In this document: positions 36,037-47,027 of the stretch, piece after piece | Layout: each line of letters starts with the position of its first letter | Numbering within the stretch: position 1 is the first letter of the stretch | Assembly: GCF_020172085.1 (NCBI RefSeq) | Contig: NZ_JAIVAT010000003.1 | Location: 1,240,001-1,304,000, forward strand | Source: Rossellomorea aquimaris | Lineage (GTDB): Bacteria; Bacillota; Bacilli; Bacillales; Bacillaceae_B | Length of the DNA: 64,000 bases | Direction: 5' to 3' | Notes under the pieces: generated by a model | The model's input: only the letters and a program-made list of their open reading frames with translations | What the model was told of the DNA's origin: nothing | The model's database searches: none | Program-made: the position numbers and the translations under genes

Positions 36037-36690
36037 TTACAGCACTTTAACGAACGCTTCCGCGGCTGACTGACTGGATTGTGGATTCTGACCAGTCACG
36101 AATTTTCCATCGGTGATCACATGATTGCTCCATGCATCAGATTTTTCGAATTGTGCTCCCTGTTCTCTCAATTTTGTTTCTAATAAAAAGGGCATCAGTG
36201 AATCCAGTCCTGTTTGTTGCTCTTCTTCGTTCGTGAATGCCGTTAAACTTTTTCCCTCAACCAGCCATTTACCATTTGAGAGTTTCGTTCCGACAAATCC
36301 TGCCGGACCGTGACAAACAGAACCGATCGCCTTATCATTTTCAGCGAAATGGGTCAACGCTTTCTTGAGCTCTGGACTCTCAGGAAGGTCAAACATGGTT
36401 CCGTGACCTCCCGGTAAGAAGATACCGGCATATTCATTCACATTCAATTGGGAAAGGACCAATGTTTGATCGAGTTCCTTCGTGACACCTTTCCATCTTT
36501 CCACCTGTTCATCATCAAGACTGTTTGGATCCAGTGGAATGCGACCTCCTTTTAAACTTGCCACATCCACACTGTAACCTTGATTTCTAAATTCTTCATA
36601 TGGTTCAGCGAACTCAGATAACCAAAGACCTGTTTCGTGTTCGTCGTCGATTTTGCTTTCGTTTGTTAACACCATCAATATCTTTTTCAA
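36037..36690 (-). CDS. DJ-1/PfpI family protein (type 1 glutamine amidotransferase-like)
   Basis: 217 residues from a TTG start (36688-36690) after GGAGGGT. The nucleophile elbow is GSVCHGPAG with Cys126 and His127; Glu26 in LSEFAEPY and the loop LPGGHGTMFDLPE complete the Hsp31-like pattern. Members act as glyoxalase III or deglycase/chaperone proteins under stress. The exact activity is not established. Confidence 0.88.
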   Translation of the reverse strand: MKKILMVLTNESKIDDEHETGLWLSEFAEPYEEFRNQGYSVDVASLKGGRIPLDPNSLDDEQVERWKGVTKELDQTLVLSQLNVNEYAGIFLPGGHGTMFDLPESPELKKALTHFAENDKAIGSVCHGPAGFVGTKLSNGKWLVEGKSLTAFTNEEEQQTGLDSLMPFLLETKLREQGAQFEKSDAWSNHVITDGKFVTGQNPQSSQSAAEAFVKVL

Positions 36691-36804
36691 TGTATACCCT
36701 CCATTTTTTCAATCGTTGATTTCCTATCACTCTTTTGTTTTATCCATTTTAGAGAAAAATAAACTTCTTGTAATCAATATTCTCTCCTAGACTGAATGGT
36801 AAAA

Positions 36805-36832
36805 AAAGCGGCTCCAAATAAATGAAGCCACC
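36805..36832 (-). terminator. Probable topB terminator
   Basis: On the minus strand, GTGGCTTC and GAGCCGC form an imperfect stem followed by seven T. Confidence 0.6.
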
Positions 36833-36846
36833 CTTTCTCATAGGGG

Positions 36847-39009
36847 TTAGTTAACATCAAATTGGAATTGGATTTTTTTCTGGTGGGTATCCCAGCTTAG
36901 GTAAGCCGAAAATTCCTTTTCCCCTTTCTTGAAACCGTCTATTCGATCGGATTTCCCCTCTTTTAATACTTGTTTAACGATTTTTTGGGTGATTTTTTTT
37001 GATAAGATGGTCTTGGAGATCGTAAAGCTGCACCTCGTCTTTTGGTAATTGGAACACCCATAGAATTTCCCTTTATCGATGACCTTACCATCACATTTCA
37101 AGCAGCTGCCAAGACTGGCTTTAGTTGCAGGTTTCCCTTTCTTTCCCTTCCTTCGTTGGATGGAATCTGTATCCAGATCCTCGAACTTCCAGGTCTGGGA
37201 TTCTTTAAGGGCATTTTGTACAAGCCGATCACTTAATTTTTTTACTTGCTCCATAAATTCGGGTGCAGACGCTTTTCCTTTTCCTATTTCTTGCAAGCGC
37301 TGCTCCCATTTTGCCGTCATTTCCGCTGAAGATAACAAATTCTCCCCAATTGCACGAATTAATACTTTGGCTTTATCAGTTGGGAAAACAATATTTTTTT
37401 GGATATCAATGTACTTTCGGTCCTTAAGCATCGTGATGATCCCGGCCCTTGTCGCTTCTGTTCCCAGTCCCTCTGTTTGCTTCAGCACTTTTTCCAGTTC
37501 ATCATTATCCATATGTTTACCCGCGGTCTTCATTAACGTTATCAATTGTCCTTCTGTATATCGCTTTGGGGGCTGGGTTTTTCCTTCTTTAGTAATGACC
37601 TTCTTCACGAATCCTTTATCCTGTTCGGCAACTGGTGGCAATAGAGGATCGTCTTCTTTATCATGCTGCATAAGGACTTTACGCCAGCCCTCCTGTATGA
37701 TCTGCTTTCCTTTCGAAATGAACTCAGCCCTATCATCCACGATGGTGGTGATGGTAGTGTAATTTATGATCGCTTTGTCATGATGAGCAGCGATAAATCG
37801 CTTCACGACTACATCATAAATCTTTCTCTCATCTTCTGGTAAAGAGCCAGGGTCAGTTACTTGTTCCGTTGGGATGATGGCATAGTGATCGGAAACCTTT
37901 GCTTCATTTACGTATCGTTTATTGTTCAATAGACTTGCTTCCGGAGCGGGGATCCATTGATTGAAGGGGCTATATGCCTGAAGCTTAGTCATGATTTCCG
38001 GAAAAGCTTCCGCTTCGCCTTTTGTTACATATTGGGAATCTGACCTAGGGTATGAGACGATCCCTTTTTGATAGAGCTTCTGGAGCACATCCAGTGTCTT
38101 CTTTGGAGAGAACTTATACATTTTATTGATGGTTGCCTGCAAGGCTGAAAGATTGAATAGTAAAGGGGGAGAGAACTCTTTTCTCTCTACGTTCATGTTC
38201 GTTACGGAAGCGGGTTTGTTTTGACAAAAAGAAGCAATCTTTTCGGCAAGCTCACGTGATTGTATTCGGCTCTCCCCGTCCTTTTGCCAAATTCCTTCAT
38301 AGGTGTAATCACCAACCTGAAAATCGGCCTTCACTTCCCAGAAGGGTTCACTTCTAAAACGATCAATTTCTTCATCCCTTCTCACGATCAACGCAAGTGT
38401 CGGTGTCTGGACCCTGCCTGCAGAGAAAACATCCGACATCCCCTGCTGTTTTAAGAGGATACTGTATACTCTTGAAGCATTCATCCCTACCAGCCAGTCG
38501 GCACAAGCCCTTGAATAGGCTTCATAATAAAGATTTCTCATCTCGGTTTCTTCTCTTAAACTCTCAAATCCAAGCGTGATGGCCTTTTCGGTCAAGGAAG
38601 AAATCCATAATCTCTTCATCGGTTTCTGTACCCTGGACATGGAGACGATATTCCGGATGATCAATTCCCCTTCACGTCCCGCATCACCGGCATGAATGAT
38701 TTCTGTCACTTCCTTTTTATTCAGCAGTTCTTTGATGACGGAGAATTGTTTGGCTTTGGCCCTCTGCAGTTCATACTGGAATCTATGTGGGATGATGGGA
38801 AGATCATCGAGTGTCCACTTCTTCCATTTGCTTTCATATTTTTCAGGGCCTTGAAGCTGAAAAAGATGTCCTACTGCCCACGTAATATAAGCCCCTTTAG
38901 GGAATATAGCGGTTGGATGGATTTCGATGTATCCTTGACGTTTCCTGTGTGGGAACGGTTTGGCAAGGGTTGCCCCTTGATCGGGTTTTTCAGCTATAAC
39001 GACTTTCAT
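36847..39009 (-). CDS. topB: DNA topoisomerase III
   Basis: 720 residues. Type IA topoisomerase that cuts one strand through a tyrosine. TOPRIM start is MKVVIAEKPDQG, with EIIHAGDAGREGELIIRNI as the acidic motif; SAGRVQTPTLALIVRRDEEI is conserved; the catalytic Tyr lies in IVSYPRSDSQYVT. One C-terminal zinc-finger-like patch is present (GSCLKCDGKVIDKGKFYGCS). Length agrees with B. subtilis TopB (about 727). AACAGGAG precedes the ATG. Confidence 0.96.
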   Translation of the reverse strand: MKVVIAEKPDQGATLAKPFPHRKRQGYIEIHPTAIFPKGAYITWAVGHLFQLQGPEKYESKWKKWTLDDLPIIPHRFQYELQRAKAKQFSVIKELLNKKEVTEIIHAGDAGREGELIIRNIVSMSRVQKPMKRLWISSLTEKAITLGFESLREETEMRNLYYEAYSRACADWLVGMNASRVYSILLKQQGMSDVFSAGRVQTPTLALIVRRDEEIDRFRSEPFWEVKADFQVGDYTYEGIWQKDGESRIQSRELAEKIASFCQNKPASVTNMNVERKEFSPPLLFNLSALQATINKMYKFSPKKTLDVLQKLYQKGIVSYPRSDSQYVTKGEAEAFPEIMTKLQAYSPFNQWIPAPEASLLNNKRYVNEAKVSDHYAIIPTEQVTDPGSLPEDERKIYDVVVKRFIAAHHDKAIINYTTITTIVDDRAEFISKGKQIIQEGWRKVLMQHDKEDDPLLPPVAEQDKGFVKKVITKEGKTQPPKRYTEGQLITLMKTAGKHMDNDELEKVLKQTEGLGTEATRAGIITMLKDRKYIDIQKNIVFPTDKAKVLIRAIGENLLSSAEMTAKWEQRLQEIGKGKASAPEFMEQVKKLSDRLVQNALKESQTWKFEDLDTDSIQRRKGKKGKPATKASLGSCLKCDGKVIDKGKFYGCSNYQKTRCSFTISKTILSKKITQKIVKQVLKEGKSDRIDGFKKGEKEFSAYLSWDTHQKKIQFQFDVN

Positions 39010-39122
39010 AACATTCTCCTGTTCCGTATATGATGCTTTAATTATAACATTTTCAAGAACTCTTGTTCTATTGAATTTAGAAATTGTTGTTCAGTTTGAT
39101 ATGAATGGAAGACATCATAAAA

Positions 39123-39151
39123 AGAAGGCTAACGCATAAACGTCAGCCTTC
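39123..39151 (-). terminator. Terminator of the Xaa-Pro peptidase gene
   Basis: GAAGGCTAACG and CGTCAGCCTTC arms with one mismatch, T-run on the minus strand. Confidence 0.8.
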
Positions 39152-39159
39152 CTATGTGT

Positions 39160-40257
39160 CTATTCGATGATTTGAAGGTCTTTAGGGTAGTTGGTTAATG
39201 TTGTGTAACCATCTTTCGTGATGAGCACATCATCTTCAATTCTAACACCGCCGATTTCAGGTACGTAGATACCAGGCTCTATGGTGTATGTCATTCCTTC
39301 TTTTAAAATGCCGTCATTCAAATGGCTCATAGAAGGAAATTCGTGGACGTTGATTCCCAATCCATGTCCGATACGGTGTGGGAAGTAGTCCCCGTATCCT
39401 GCATCGGTGATGATATCACGTGCGATTTGATCTAAGTCACCAATTCGATTGCCAGGTTTACTCGCCTCTAATGAAGCTAGCTCAGCCTTTAAGACTGTGT
39501 TATACATTTCCTTCTGTTTATCCGATACCGATTTATAGGCAACGGTTCGGGTGATATCTGAAGTATATCCTTCCAGTACGACCCCAAGATCAAACAACAC
39601 AAGATCTCCAGCTTTCAATTGACGGTCCCCTGGATTTCCGTGTGGATCTCCACCCTTTTCACCGAAAAGTACCATTGTAGAAAACGACATTTCACGGATG
39701 CCTTTTTTCTTAAGTTCGTACTCAATCTTTGCAAGGACCTCCATTTCTGTTATGCCTTCCTGGAGGGCACTTACACCTACTTCTACCCCAAAGTCCGCCA
39801 TTTTTGCAGCACGTTGCATGATTTCGATTTCCTTCTCGTCTTTCACAAGGCGCATTTCGTTTAACTTGTCTTCCGCATTTACGATTTGGGGTGCATCAAA
39901 GATGTTCAGGAATTCTTGACTGCGACCATAGGTCACCACTTCATTTTCGAAAGCTACCTTGTTCCCTTTGATGCTCTTCTTTTGAATGGCCTCTTGAATG
40001 AAATCCCATGGATTCTCATGATCAGAATAGCCTATCACTTCGCTGCTCCAGCCTGCATCCTTTATTTGACGCACTTCCATTCCAGGCAAAATCACAAAAG
40101 GTTCGGCTTCCGGGAAAATAAATAGTCCCATTAATCGCTCATGTGGGTCTGTGTGGAAGTTTGTTAAATAAAATACGTTTTCAGTAGAATTGATAAATGC
40201 TGCATCAATATTTTCTTCTTTTAACCAGTTTTTCACTATTTCTATACGTTGTTTCAT
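39160..40257 (-). CDS. Xaa-Pro peptidase (M24 family, PepQ/YqhT/YkvY type)
   Basis: 365 residues. N-terminal creatinase-like domain (VKNWLKEENIDAAFINSTEN) and C-terminal pita-bread catalytic domain. Metal ligands: LVLFDLGVVLEGYTSDITRT (two Asp), RIGHGLGINVHE (His), TIEPGIYVPEIGGVRIEDD (two Glu). It cleaves peptides with proline in second position in the cytosol. Which Bacillus paralogue it represents is uncertain. Confidence 0.9.
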   Translation of the reverse strand: MKQRIEIVKNWLKEENIDAAFINSTENVFYLTNFHTDPHERLMGLFIFPEAEPFVILPGMEVRQIKDAGWSSEVIGYSDHENPWDFIQEAIQKKSIKGNKVAFENEVVTYGRSQEFLNIFDAPQIVNAEDKLNEMRLVKDEKEIEIMQRAAKMADFGVEVGVSALQEGITEMEVLAKIEYELKKKGIREMSFSTMVLFGEKGGDPHGNPGDRQLKAGDLVLFDLGVVLEGYTSDITRTVAYKSVSDKQKEMYNTVLKAELASLEASKPGNRIGDLDQIARDIITDAGYGDYFPHRIGHGLGINVHEFPSMSHLNDGILKEGMTYTIEPGIYVPEIGGVRIEDDVLITKDGYTTLTNYPKDLQIIE

Positions 40258-40445
40258 TCAATGTTCCTCCTTGAATATCGTGGTGTTATGTAATCGTTTC
40301 ATATGAGCATTTCTATGCTAACATATTTCGGTGAAAGTTTGAAATGATCTTGTCTCTTTGGATGAATCCCAACTATGAATGTCTGTTTTTTTTGATCGGG
40401 AAATGCTTTTCCTACCTCTTGCCTATAAAGGAAGGAGTGTGATTG

Positions 40446-40471
40446 TGATATACTTTTCACTATACAGTGAA
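40446..40471 (+). promoter_or_regulatory. Extended -10 promoter and start-site dyad of the toxin gene
   Basis: TGATATACT (40446-40454) is an extended -10. It is followed at once by the dyad TTCACT-ATAC-AGTGAA (40456-40471), which would lie at the 5' end of the transcript and could form a protective hairpin or be an operator. Confidence 0.5.
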
Positions 40472-40518
40472 TGTAGGGTGGGAGTGGCCACTTCCTTGTA
40501 AAGGAGGTGGTGCTTATA

Positions 40519-40614
40519 GTGACAACGTACGAGGCGTTAACGCTGATGATTACCTTTGGCTCTTTAATTGTCTCCATCATTGCCATTGTTATTTCAAATG
40601 ACAAAAAGAAATAA
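40519..40614 (+). CDS. Holin-like type I toxin peptide (TxpA/BsrG-type family)
   Basis: 31 residues from GTG 40519, MTTYEALTLMITFGSLIVSI then IAIVISNDKKK: a short conserved head, one membrane segment, and a lysine tail. This matches the putative holin-like toxin family (compare BsrG, MTVYESLMIMINFGGLI). The ribosome site AAAGGAGG is very strong; two in-frame GTGs (40507, 40510) touch it and are less likely. In B. subtilis, such toxins are kept silent by an antisense RNA that overlaps the 3' end. The 3' region to the terminator at 40709 could hold that RNA. Confidence 0.82.
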   Translation: MTTYEALTLMITFGSLIVSIIAIVISNDKKK

Positions 40615-40708
40615 CCCCACCCTCATGAAGCGCCTAAACTTTGAAGGGTAGAGTTATATTCCTTTCTCTATTGGGCCACTGCTTTCCTTGCAGTTTGCTG
40701 TGTAGCAG

Positions 40709-40743
40709 GAGACACTGGTTGCCGCCAGTGTCTCTTGTTTTTT
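40709..40743 (+). terminator. Terminator of the toxin transcript
   Basis: Arms GAGACACTGG and CCAGTGTCTC, then a run of T. It ends a 3' untranslated region of about 95 bases. On the minus strand, upstream of it (about 40748-40788), TTGCTT, 17 bp, TATCTT is a possible promoter for an antisense RNA. Confidence 0.7.
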
Positions 40744-40819
40744 CTAGGATACTCTTCTTTTAAGATAATATAAATCCAGGTGGAAAGCAAGGTGGGGTCG
40801 AGCCTATTTTATTAAAATA

Positions 40820-40849
40820 AGAGCCCGGATAAGAGTATCCCTGGGCTCT
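40820..40849 (-). terminator. Terminator of the DUF4064 gene
   Basis: AGAGCCC-GGATA and TATCC-GGGCTCT arms with a two-base bulge, T-rich downstream on the minus strand. Confidence 0.7.
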
Positions 40850-40855
40850 GATCAT

Positions 40856-41299
40856 TTAGTAAACCGGATCTATCTTCTTTGGTTTACGAACGAATGCCAT
40901 GATGCCCGCAATCAAGAACAAAAGACCGGGGATAAATCCGAATCCGATTGTTCCAAGACCGATGACAAGAGCGGCAATGATAAACAGAATACCAGATAGC
41001 ACCGGTTTTCTATTTTTAACAATGGTTAAGACAGCAATAATGCCGATGATGGAAGCTATGATGCCTAATATGACCAGATAAGAACCCATCGATTCAGCTG
41101 CTTCCATAATGGTATTCATATCCCCCGCTGTCATTCCTGAATCCTGCAGATTCGGGTCACTCTGCATTCCTTCTTCGATCTGGGACATGACGTCTGGACT
41201 GCTCATCCCCATGTTCATGACAATACCGATAATGGAAAATAATGCGGATAGAACAATACCGATAATTCCCATGATCACTTCTCCAGTGCGTTTTACCAT
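40856..41299 (-). CDS. DUF4064 family membrane protein
   Basis: 147 residues with four hydrophobic segments: IMGIIGIVLSALFSIIGIVM, MGSYLVILGIIASIIGIIAV, LSGILFIIAALVIGLG and FIPGLLFLIAGIMAFV. An acidic, Met-rich loop (SPDVMSQIEEGMQSDPNLQD) separates the first two. This is the DUF4064 pattern, common in Firmicutes. Function unknown. AAGGAGAGA precedes the ATG. Confidence 0.82.
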   Translation of the reverse strand: MVKRTGEVIMGIIGIVLSALFSIIGIVMNMGMSSPDVMSQIEEGMQSDPNLQDSGMTAGDMNTIMEAAESMGSYLVILGIIASIIGIIAVLTIVKNRKPVLSGILFIIAALVIGLGTIGFGFIPGLLFLIAGIMAFVRKPKKIDPVY

Positions 41300-41360
41300 T
41301 CTACTCTCTCCTTTTTGTGTTGTATTCTATAGTATATTGGGCTAAAACATCACTATTCCC

Positions 41361-41798
41361 TTAAGAGGATAGTGCGTTTTGCTTATGACTCATATATGCT
41401 TCAAGGATGGATTCATCCTCAGGAAAGCACAGGGGTAGTTTCTTTAACTCGGATAGTGTAATCCATTCTATTTTATGTATCAATTGATCAGGGTCTTGAA
41501 GAGTTGCAGCCCCTCCGATAAGCCGGGCTTCATAATAATGAATCTGTGTGGTGATGTTTCCTTCATTTCCCCATTTAGTATAAAGGTGTTTTCCAACTTC
41601 CACCTCATAGCCGGTTTCCTCCCACACTTCACGCCTGCAGCATTCCATTAAGGTTTCCCCTTTCTCAAGGCCACCAGAAGGAACCGACCATCGTTTCTCT
41701 TCTTTTTCTTTTCCCTGCAATACCATCAATAAACGCCCTTCATTCATACAAAGAGCCGATGCCCCCTTCCAGTCGTACATGTATTCACCTCGTTTCAT
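41361..41798 (-). CDS. NUDIX hydrolase
   Basis: 145 residues. The Nudix box is complete: GGLEKGETLMECCRREVWEETGYEV. The N-terminus begins MKRGEYMYDWKGASALCMNE; ATG 41798 lies eight bases after AAGGAG, while the internal ATG (MYDW) also has a GAGGTG site, so either could be used. Hydrolyses a nucleoside diphosphate linked to some other moiety; substrate unknown. Confidence 0.88.
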   Translation of the reverse strand: MKRGEYMYDWKGASALCMNEGRLLMVLQGKEKEEKRWSVPSGGLEKGETLMECCRREVWEETGYEVEVGKHLYTKWGNEGNITTQIHYYEARLIGGAATLQDPDQLIHKIEWITLSELKKLPLCFPEDESILEAYMSHKQNALSS

Positions 41799-41970
41799 GT
41801 CATAGTCTCCTTAAAGCATATTCGCTCTTTTGACAAATTTCTCCTTCTTCACATTAAAATTCTTTATTTTCAGACATCTGCAGGATTCATGCTTCATTTG
41901 CGCATCTGTAGTTTTTTGAGGACGATGTCTTCGATGATTCCCCAAGGAAGGACCATTTTGAGGAGTAGCG

Positions 41971-42741
41971 TTAATCGAATTTTTTTCCGATGGGATTTCT
42001 GAATGTCCTTTTTTTACCCTGAGCAAGCTTTTTCACAAGGGCAGATACCTCACTTGGATCCCCATGTGAATCTACCTCAGCGTCCATTTCCTTAAGGATG
42101 TTGTTCATATAAAAATGATAAGGGGAATGTTTCTCTAACGAACGAGAAGTGATTTTTTTTCCTGAAGACCAAATATTCGTCCGATAAGAACCAGGCTCAA
42201 TGAGGTAAACGTCAATGCCGAATGGTTCTACTTCTAGTCGGAGACTTTCACTGTACCCTTCAAGAGCAAACTTGGAAGAAACATAAGGGCTTAATCCGGG
42301 GAATCCGAATTTTCCGCTAATGCTGCTCATATTTATGATCTTTCCATACCCGTGATTTCTCATAAAGGGGAGTACCAGCTGAGTGATCCTCATAACACCG
42401 AATACATTTGTTTCAAATTGCTCTCGGTATTCCTCGATGCTTACCTCTTCTGCAAAACCGCCTACTGCATAGCCTGCATTATTCATTAAGAGGTCCACTC
42501 TCCCCACTTGCGAAAGATAAGACGAAAACTTCTTTATAGATACTTCAGACGTCACATCCAAAGATTGAATATCGATGGATTGCTCCACACCTGCCTGCTT
42601 AGCAAGGGAAATTAAAGCTTCTCTTTTAGAAGGATCTCTCATTGTGGCAATCACTTTAAAGCCAGCCTGCGCAAGCTCTATTGTTGATAATAATCCGAAA
42701 CCGCTATTGGATCCCGTCACAACCGCTATTTTTTCATTCAT
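41971..42741 (-). CDS. Short-chain dehydrogenase/reductase, C-terminus apparently frameshifted
   Basis: 256 residues as read. NAD(P)-binding GxxxGxG appears as VVTGSNSGFGLLSTIELA; the NNAGYAVGG motif, catalytic Ser (NMSSISGKFG) and YVSSKFALEGYSESLR (YxxxK) are intact. The frame ends abruptly at GKKFD. One base further on, another frame continues with RLTLLLKMVLPWGIIEDIVL and stops at 41894, a plausible family C-terminus. The switch falls in a run of seven T (41980-41986 on the plus strand), so one missing A in the coding strand would restore a 280-residue protein. Sequencing error or real mutation cannot be told apart. Confidence 0.87.
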   Translation of the reverse strand: MNEKIAVVTGSNSGFGLLSTIELAQAGFKVIATMRDPSKREALISLAKQAGVEQSIDIQSLDVTSEVSIKKFSSYLSQVGRVDLLMNNAGYAVGGFAEEVSIEEYREQFETNVFGVMRITQLVLPFMRNHGYGKIINMSSISGKFGFPGLSPYVSSKFALEGYSESLRLEVEPFGIDVYLIEPGSYRTNIWSSGKKITSRSLEKHSPYHFYMNNILKEMDAEVDSHGDPSEVSALVKKLAQGKKRTFRNPIGKKFD

Positions 42742-42816
42742 GTCGACTCTCCCCCTTTTCTATGAGTATATCAATTTCACGGACAGGACTTTCTAGATTT
42801 TTTAGAAAAACAAAAA

Positions 42817-42850
42817 AAAGGCCGGCTTCATCCCATTGAAGCCAGCCTTT
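42817..42850 (-). terminator. Terminator upstream of the SDR gene region
   Basis: AAAGGCCGGCTTCA and TGAAGCCAGCCTTT arms with one mismatch around TCCCAT, A-tract on the plus strand. Nothing else is recognised in the 42742-43008 gap. It probably terminates transcription of the gene at 43009-43569. Confidence 0.75.
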
Positions 42851-43008
42851 GACGAGGAGTCGTGTCAATTTCTAGTTTTAATTTACAGCTTGAACGGCAA
42901 TCTTACAACTACCATTAGCTGTGATGTGTAGGTGTCTCAAGAAATGAATGGGAGACTTTAAGCGATTTCAGCATCATTTCGTATATTTATATAATTGTAA
43001 GCATAATT

Positions 43009-43569
43009 TTATTTTGCTCTCGTTGAAGCAACGATTTTTCCATCATTCGAATAGAAATTCAGTCTTGGAACAAAAAATCGATTTTCAAATGTCTCTATTT
43101 GGATGAAAAATGTCGGCTCACGCAAATTTACTCGTTTAAATTCAATATTCCGACGGTAGGTAAAGTAATCTGCGCCTAACTCTTCTCGATTGCCGTAAAC
43201 GATAAATTGTCCATTATTCAAGAAACCGGTACCTACGGTCGCTTGGAGGGTATCATCAAAGTGATCCAATTCGAAAAAGGGAAGAAGCTTCATTTTCCTA
43301 TAATGAACCAATCCGATTTCTTTTTCATTGTACTTATTTTTATAAGTATAAAGAAGAAGGTACTGTCCCCCGGCTTCTTTCTCTGAGACTACTTGCAAGT
43401 CATTATAAGACTTCATAGGTTCTGACTGCTGGAAATGTTCGATGATATTGCTTTTGGTGGTGATCATATCTCCTTTTTCAACAAAGAGCGTGATGCATGT
43501 TGCCAGAAGTGAAGATAATAGGATGGAGATAAACACTCTTCTTCTCCGCATTTTTTTATTTTCTTCCAA
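43009..43569 (-). CDS. Membrane-anchored protein of unknown function
   Basis: 186 residues from a TTG start at 43569 after GGAGGGA. One N-terminal membrane segment (VFISILLSSLLATCITLFVE) follows a basic cluster (KKMRRRR), so the rest should lie outside the cell. The exported part is rich in aromatic and charged residues (QYLLLYTYKNKYNEKEIGLV, FFIQIETFENRFFVPRLNFY) and looks beta-rich. No known family recognised. Confidence 0.72.
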   Translation of the reverse strand: MEENKKMRRRRVFISILLSSLLATCITLFVEKGDMITTKSNIIEHFQQSEPMKSYNDLQVVSEKEAGGQYLLLYTYKNKYNEKEIGLVHYRKMKLLPFFELDHFDDTLQATVGTGFLNNGQFIVYGNREELGADYFTYRRNIEFKRVNLREPTFFIQIETFENRFFVPRLNFYSNDGKIVASTRAK

Positions 43570-43653
43570 TAGACATCCCTCCTGTCCCTAAAAGAAGCCT
43601 CTTATATCCCTATTTTACCATTTATGGAGGATTTAGTACTGAATGCACGCAAA

Positions 43654-43677
43654 AAAACGGCAGAACCTCTGCCGTTT
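43654..43677 (-). terminator. glpD terminator
   Basis: AAACGGCAGA and TCTGCCGTTT around ACC, with an A-tract on the plus strand. Confidence 0.85.
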
Positions 43678-43683
43678 CCTTCA

Positions 43684-45348
43684 TCATGACTGTAAATCAA
43701 TCGGTACCACTGCATTTTTTAATTCATTCTCTAATTCAATCGTGTATCGTCCCTTTTGTTCGTCATTCCAATTCAATAATTTGGACATGATCTCGATGAC
43801 AGGTTCCTTCCATTTCTCTACCCATTCTCGATCAAAGAATAAAGCACCTGTACGTCGAATAAAGAAATCCACCGGTGTGGCGGCCATTTCCTCCTGTATC
43901 GCATAAATAAGCTGTGCATACAGATAAGGAGGCACGGACATTTCGTCTGTTGTACCACTATAAGCATGAGCCAGCTTGAATAGCTGATCCACGTTGGATC
44001 CATACATACCGGCAAGCTTTCTTCCTTCTGCTTCTGATAAGCCGAATTGTGCTGCTTCTCCTCCTTTTTGATCAATAAAGGATTGGAAGTTCTTTGAGCC
44101 CCCTACATGACCTCCTGAAATCGGCATATGCTTTGTCGAGGATGCCGGGAATTTCTGCTTGGTCTCTTCTTTTAATCGAGAAGAGACCAAGTCCACGACG
44201 TTTTCCCCCATTTTGCGGTAACCTGTCAATTTACCGCCTGCAATGGTGATCAGTCCACTTTCCGCTTCCCATACCTCATCCTTCCTTGATATTTCTGAAG
44301 GATCCTTTCCTTTTTCGAATATAAGCGGACGCACACCTGCCCAACTGGATTCTACATCCTCTTTGCCGACTGATACATCTGGGAACATAAAGTGAATGGC
44401 ATTTAGAATATAGTCCCTGTCTTCTGATGTCATATGAGGGGATGCTTTCTCTGAGTCAAAGAATGTGTCCGTTGTCCCTACATAGGCTTTGCCATCACGT
44501 GGGATCGCGAATACCATCCGTCCATCGGGTGTATCAAAATAAACTGCCTGTTGGAGAGGGAACTTACTTTGATCAATGACAAGGTGAACCCCCTTGGTCA
44601 GGCGGAGCTGCTTGTTATTCGTACTGTAATCTTTCCCGCGGACATCATCCACCCATGGACCTGCCGCATTGACCATTTTCGATCCACGGATTTCGACCGT
44701 TTCCCCTGTTACCAGGTCTTCGGCTTCGATGCCAACTACTTTTTTATTATCATAAAGGAAACGCTGGGATTTCATATAATTTATGACGGTCGCCCCATGA
44801 GCAACGGCCTCTTTCATTACCTCGATGGTTAATCGTGCGTCATCGGTGCGATACTCGACATAGTAACCACCGCCCTTCAAGCCATCTTTTTTGACGAGGG
44901 GCTCTTTCGTTAACGTTTCTGATACGGACAACATAGACCGTCTTTCGCCTTTCTTAACTCCAGCAAGATAATCATATACCTTTAAGCCGATGGAAGTACT
45001 GAATTTCCCGAATGTTCCTCCTTTATGAAGGGGCAACAGCATCCATTCCGGGGTCGTGACATGAGGACCGTTTTCGTATACAATTTCACGTTCTTTTCCT
45101 ACTTCTGCCACCATTTTCACTTCGAATTGTTTAAGATAGCGTAATCCGCCATGTACCAGTTTAGTTGAACGGCTGGATGTTCCCGCTGCGAAATCCTGCA
45201 TCTCGACCAGGGCGACCTTCATTCCACGCTTTGATGCATCTAGCGCGATTCCTGCACCTGTAATCCCTCCCCCGATAACAATCAGGTCGTAATGAGTAGT
45301 CGCCAATGTATGTTTCACATCTTTTCTTGCAGTACTTGAAAATGTCAT
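43684..45348 (-). CDS. glpD: Aerobic glycerol-3-phosphate dehydrogenase
   Basis: 554 residues. FAD enzyme oxidising glycerol-3-phosphate to dihydroxyacetone phosphate at the membrane, passing electrons to quinone. The FAD motif is [20 protein letters not shown] near residue 20. Other conserved blocks: [36 protein letters not shown] and [14 protein letters not shown]. It lies downstream of glpK but has its own promoter and leader terminator. TTAGGAGGAA precedes the ATG. Confidence 0.97.
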   Translation of the reverse strand: MTFSSTARKDVKHTLATTHYDLIVIGGGITGAGIALDASKRGMKVALVEMQDFAAGTSSRSTKLVHGGLRYLKQFEVKMVAEVGKEREIVYENGPHVTTPEWMLLPLHKGGTFGKFSTSIGLKVYDYLAGVKKGERRSMLSVSETLTKEPLVKKDGLKGGGYYVEYRTDDARLTIEVMKEAVAHGATVINYMKSQRFLYDNKKVVGIEAEDLVTGETVEIRGSKMVNAAGPWVDDVRGKDYSTNNKQLRLTKGVHLVIDQSKFPLQQAVYFDTPDGRMVFAIPRDGKAYVGTTDTFFDSEKASPHMTSEDRDYILNAIHFMFPDVSVGKEDVESSWAGVRPLIFEKGKDPSEISRKDEVWEAESGLITIAGGKLTGYRKMGENVVDLVSSRLKEETKQKFPASSTKHMPISGGHVGGSKNFQSFIDQKGGEAAQFGLSEAEGRKLAGMYGSNVDQLFKLAHAYSGTTDEMSVPPYLYAQLIYAIQEEMAATPVDFFIRRTGALFFDREWVEKWKEPVIEIMSKLLNWNDEQKGRYTIELENELKNAVVPIDLQS

Positions 45349-45412
45349 AATGGGTTCCTCCTAACAATGATAGAAATAAATGGTCTATATCTTACTGTTT
45401 AACCATAAAAAA

Positions 45413-45505
45413 AGAGACCGAAACAAACATTATGGTCGTAATGTGCCATAATGCATGCTTGGTCTCTCTTAGTCTCTAACCGTTTATTAACTTGTAATCA
45501 TTATA
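45413..45505 (-). promoter_or_regulatory. glpD promoter and GlpP-type leader terminator
   Basis: Extended -10 TGATATAAT (hexamer 45500-45505) starts a leader that opens with ACAAGTTAATA (45485-45495) and contains AGAGACTAAGAGAGACC. The terminator hairpin pairs AGAGACC with GGTCTCT (45413-45467), with an inner CATTATGG/CCATAATG stem, and ends in seven T. This is the expected layout for antitermination by GlpP with glycerol-3-phosphate. Confidence 0.8.
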
Positions 45506-45518
45506 TCATAGTATTCTA

Positions 45519-47027
<1,509 letters not shown>

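Noticed and set aside
37079..37762. 227-codon open frame antisense to topB
   Set aside because: Lies wholly inside a clear topB gene on the other strand with no ribosome site or recognisable protein pattern.
40299..40604. Minus-strand open frame over the toxin gene
   Set aside because: No ribosome site and no recognisable protein; the plus-strand toxin with its strong ribosome site explains the region better.
41811..42026. 71-codon open frame at the end of the SDR gene as a separate gene
   Set aside because: It is the third frame after the A-run and gives no SDR-like sequence; the better reading is a one-base frameshift into the frame ending at 41894.
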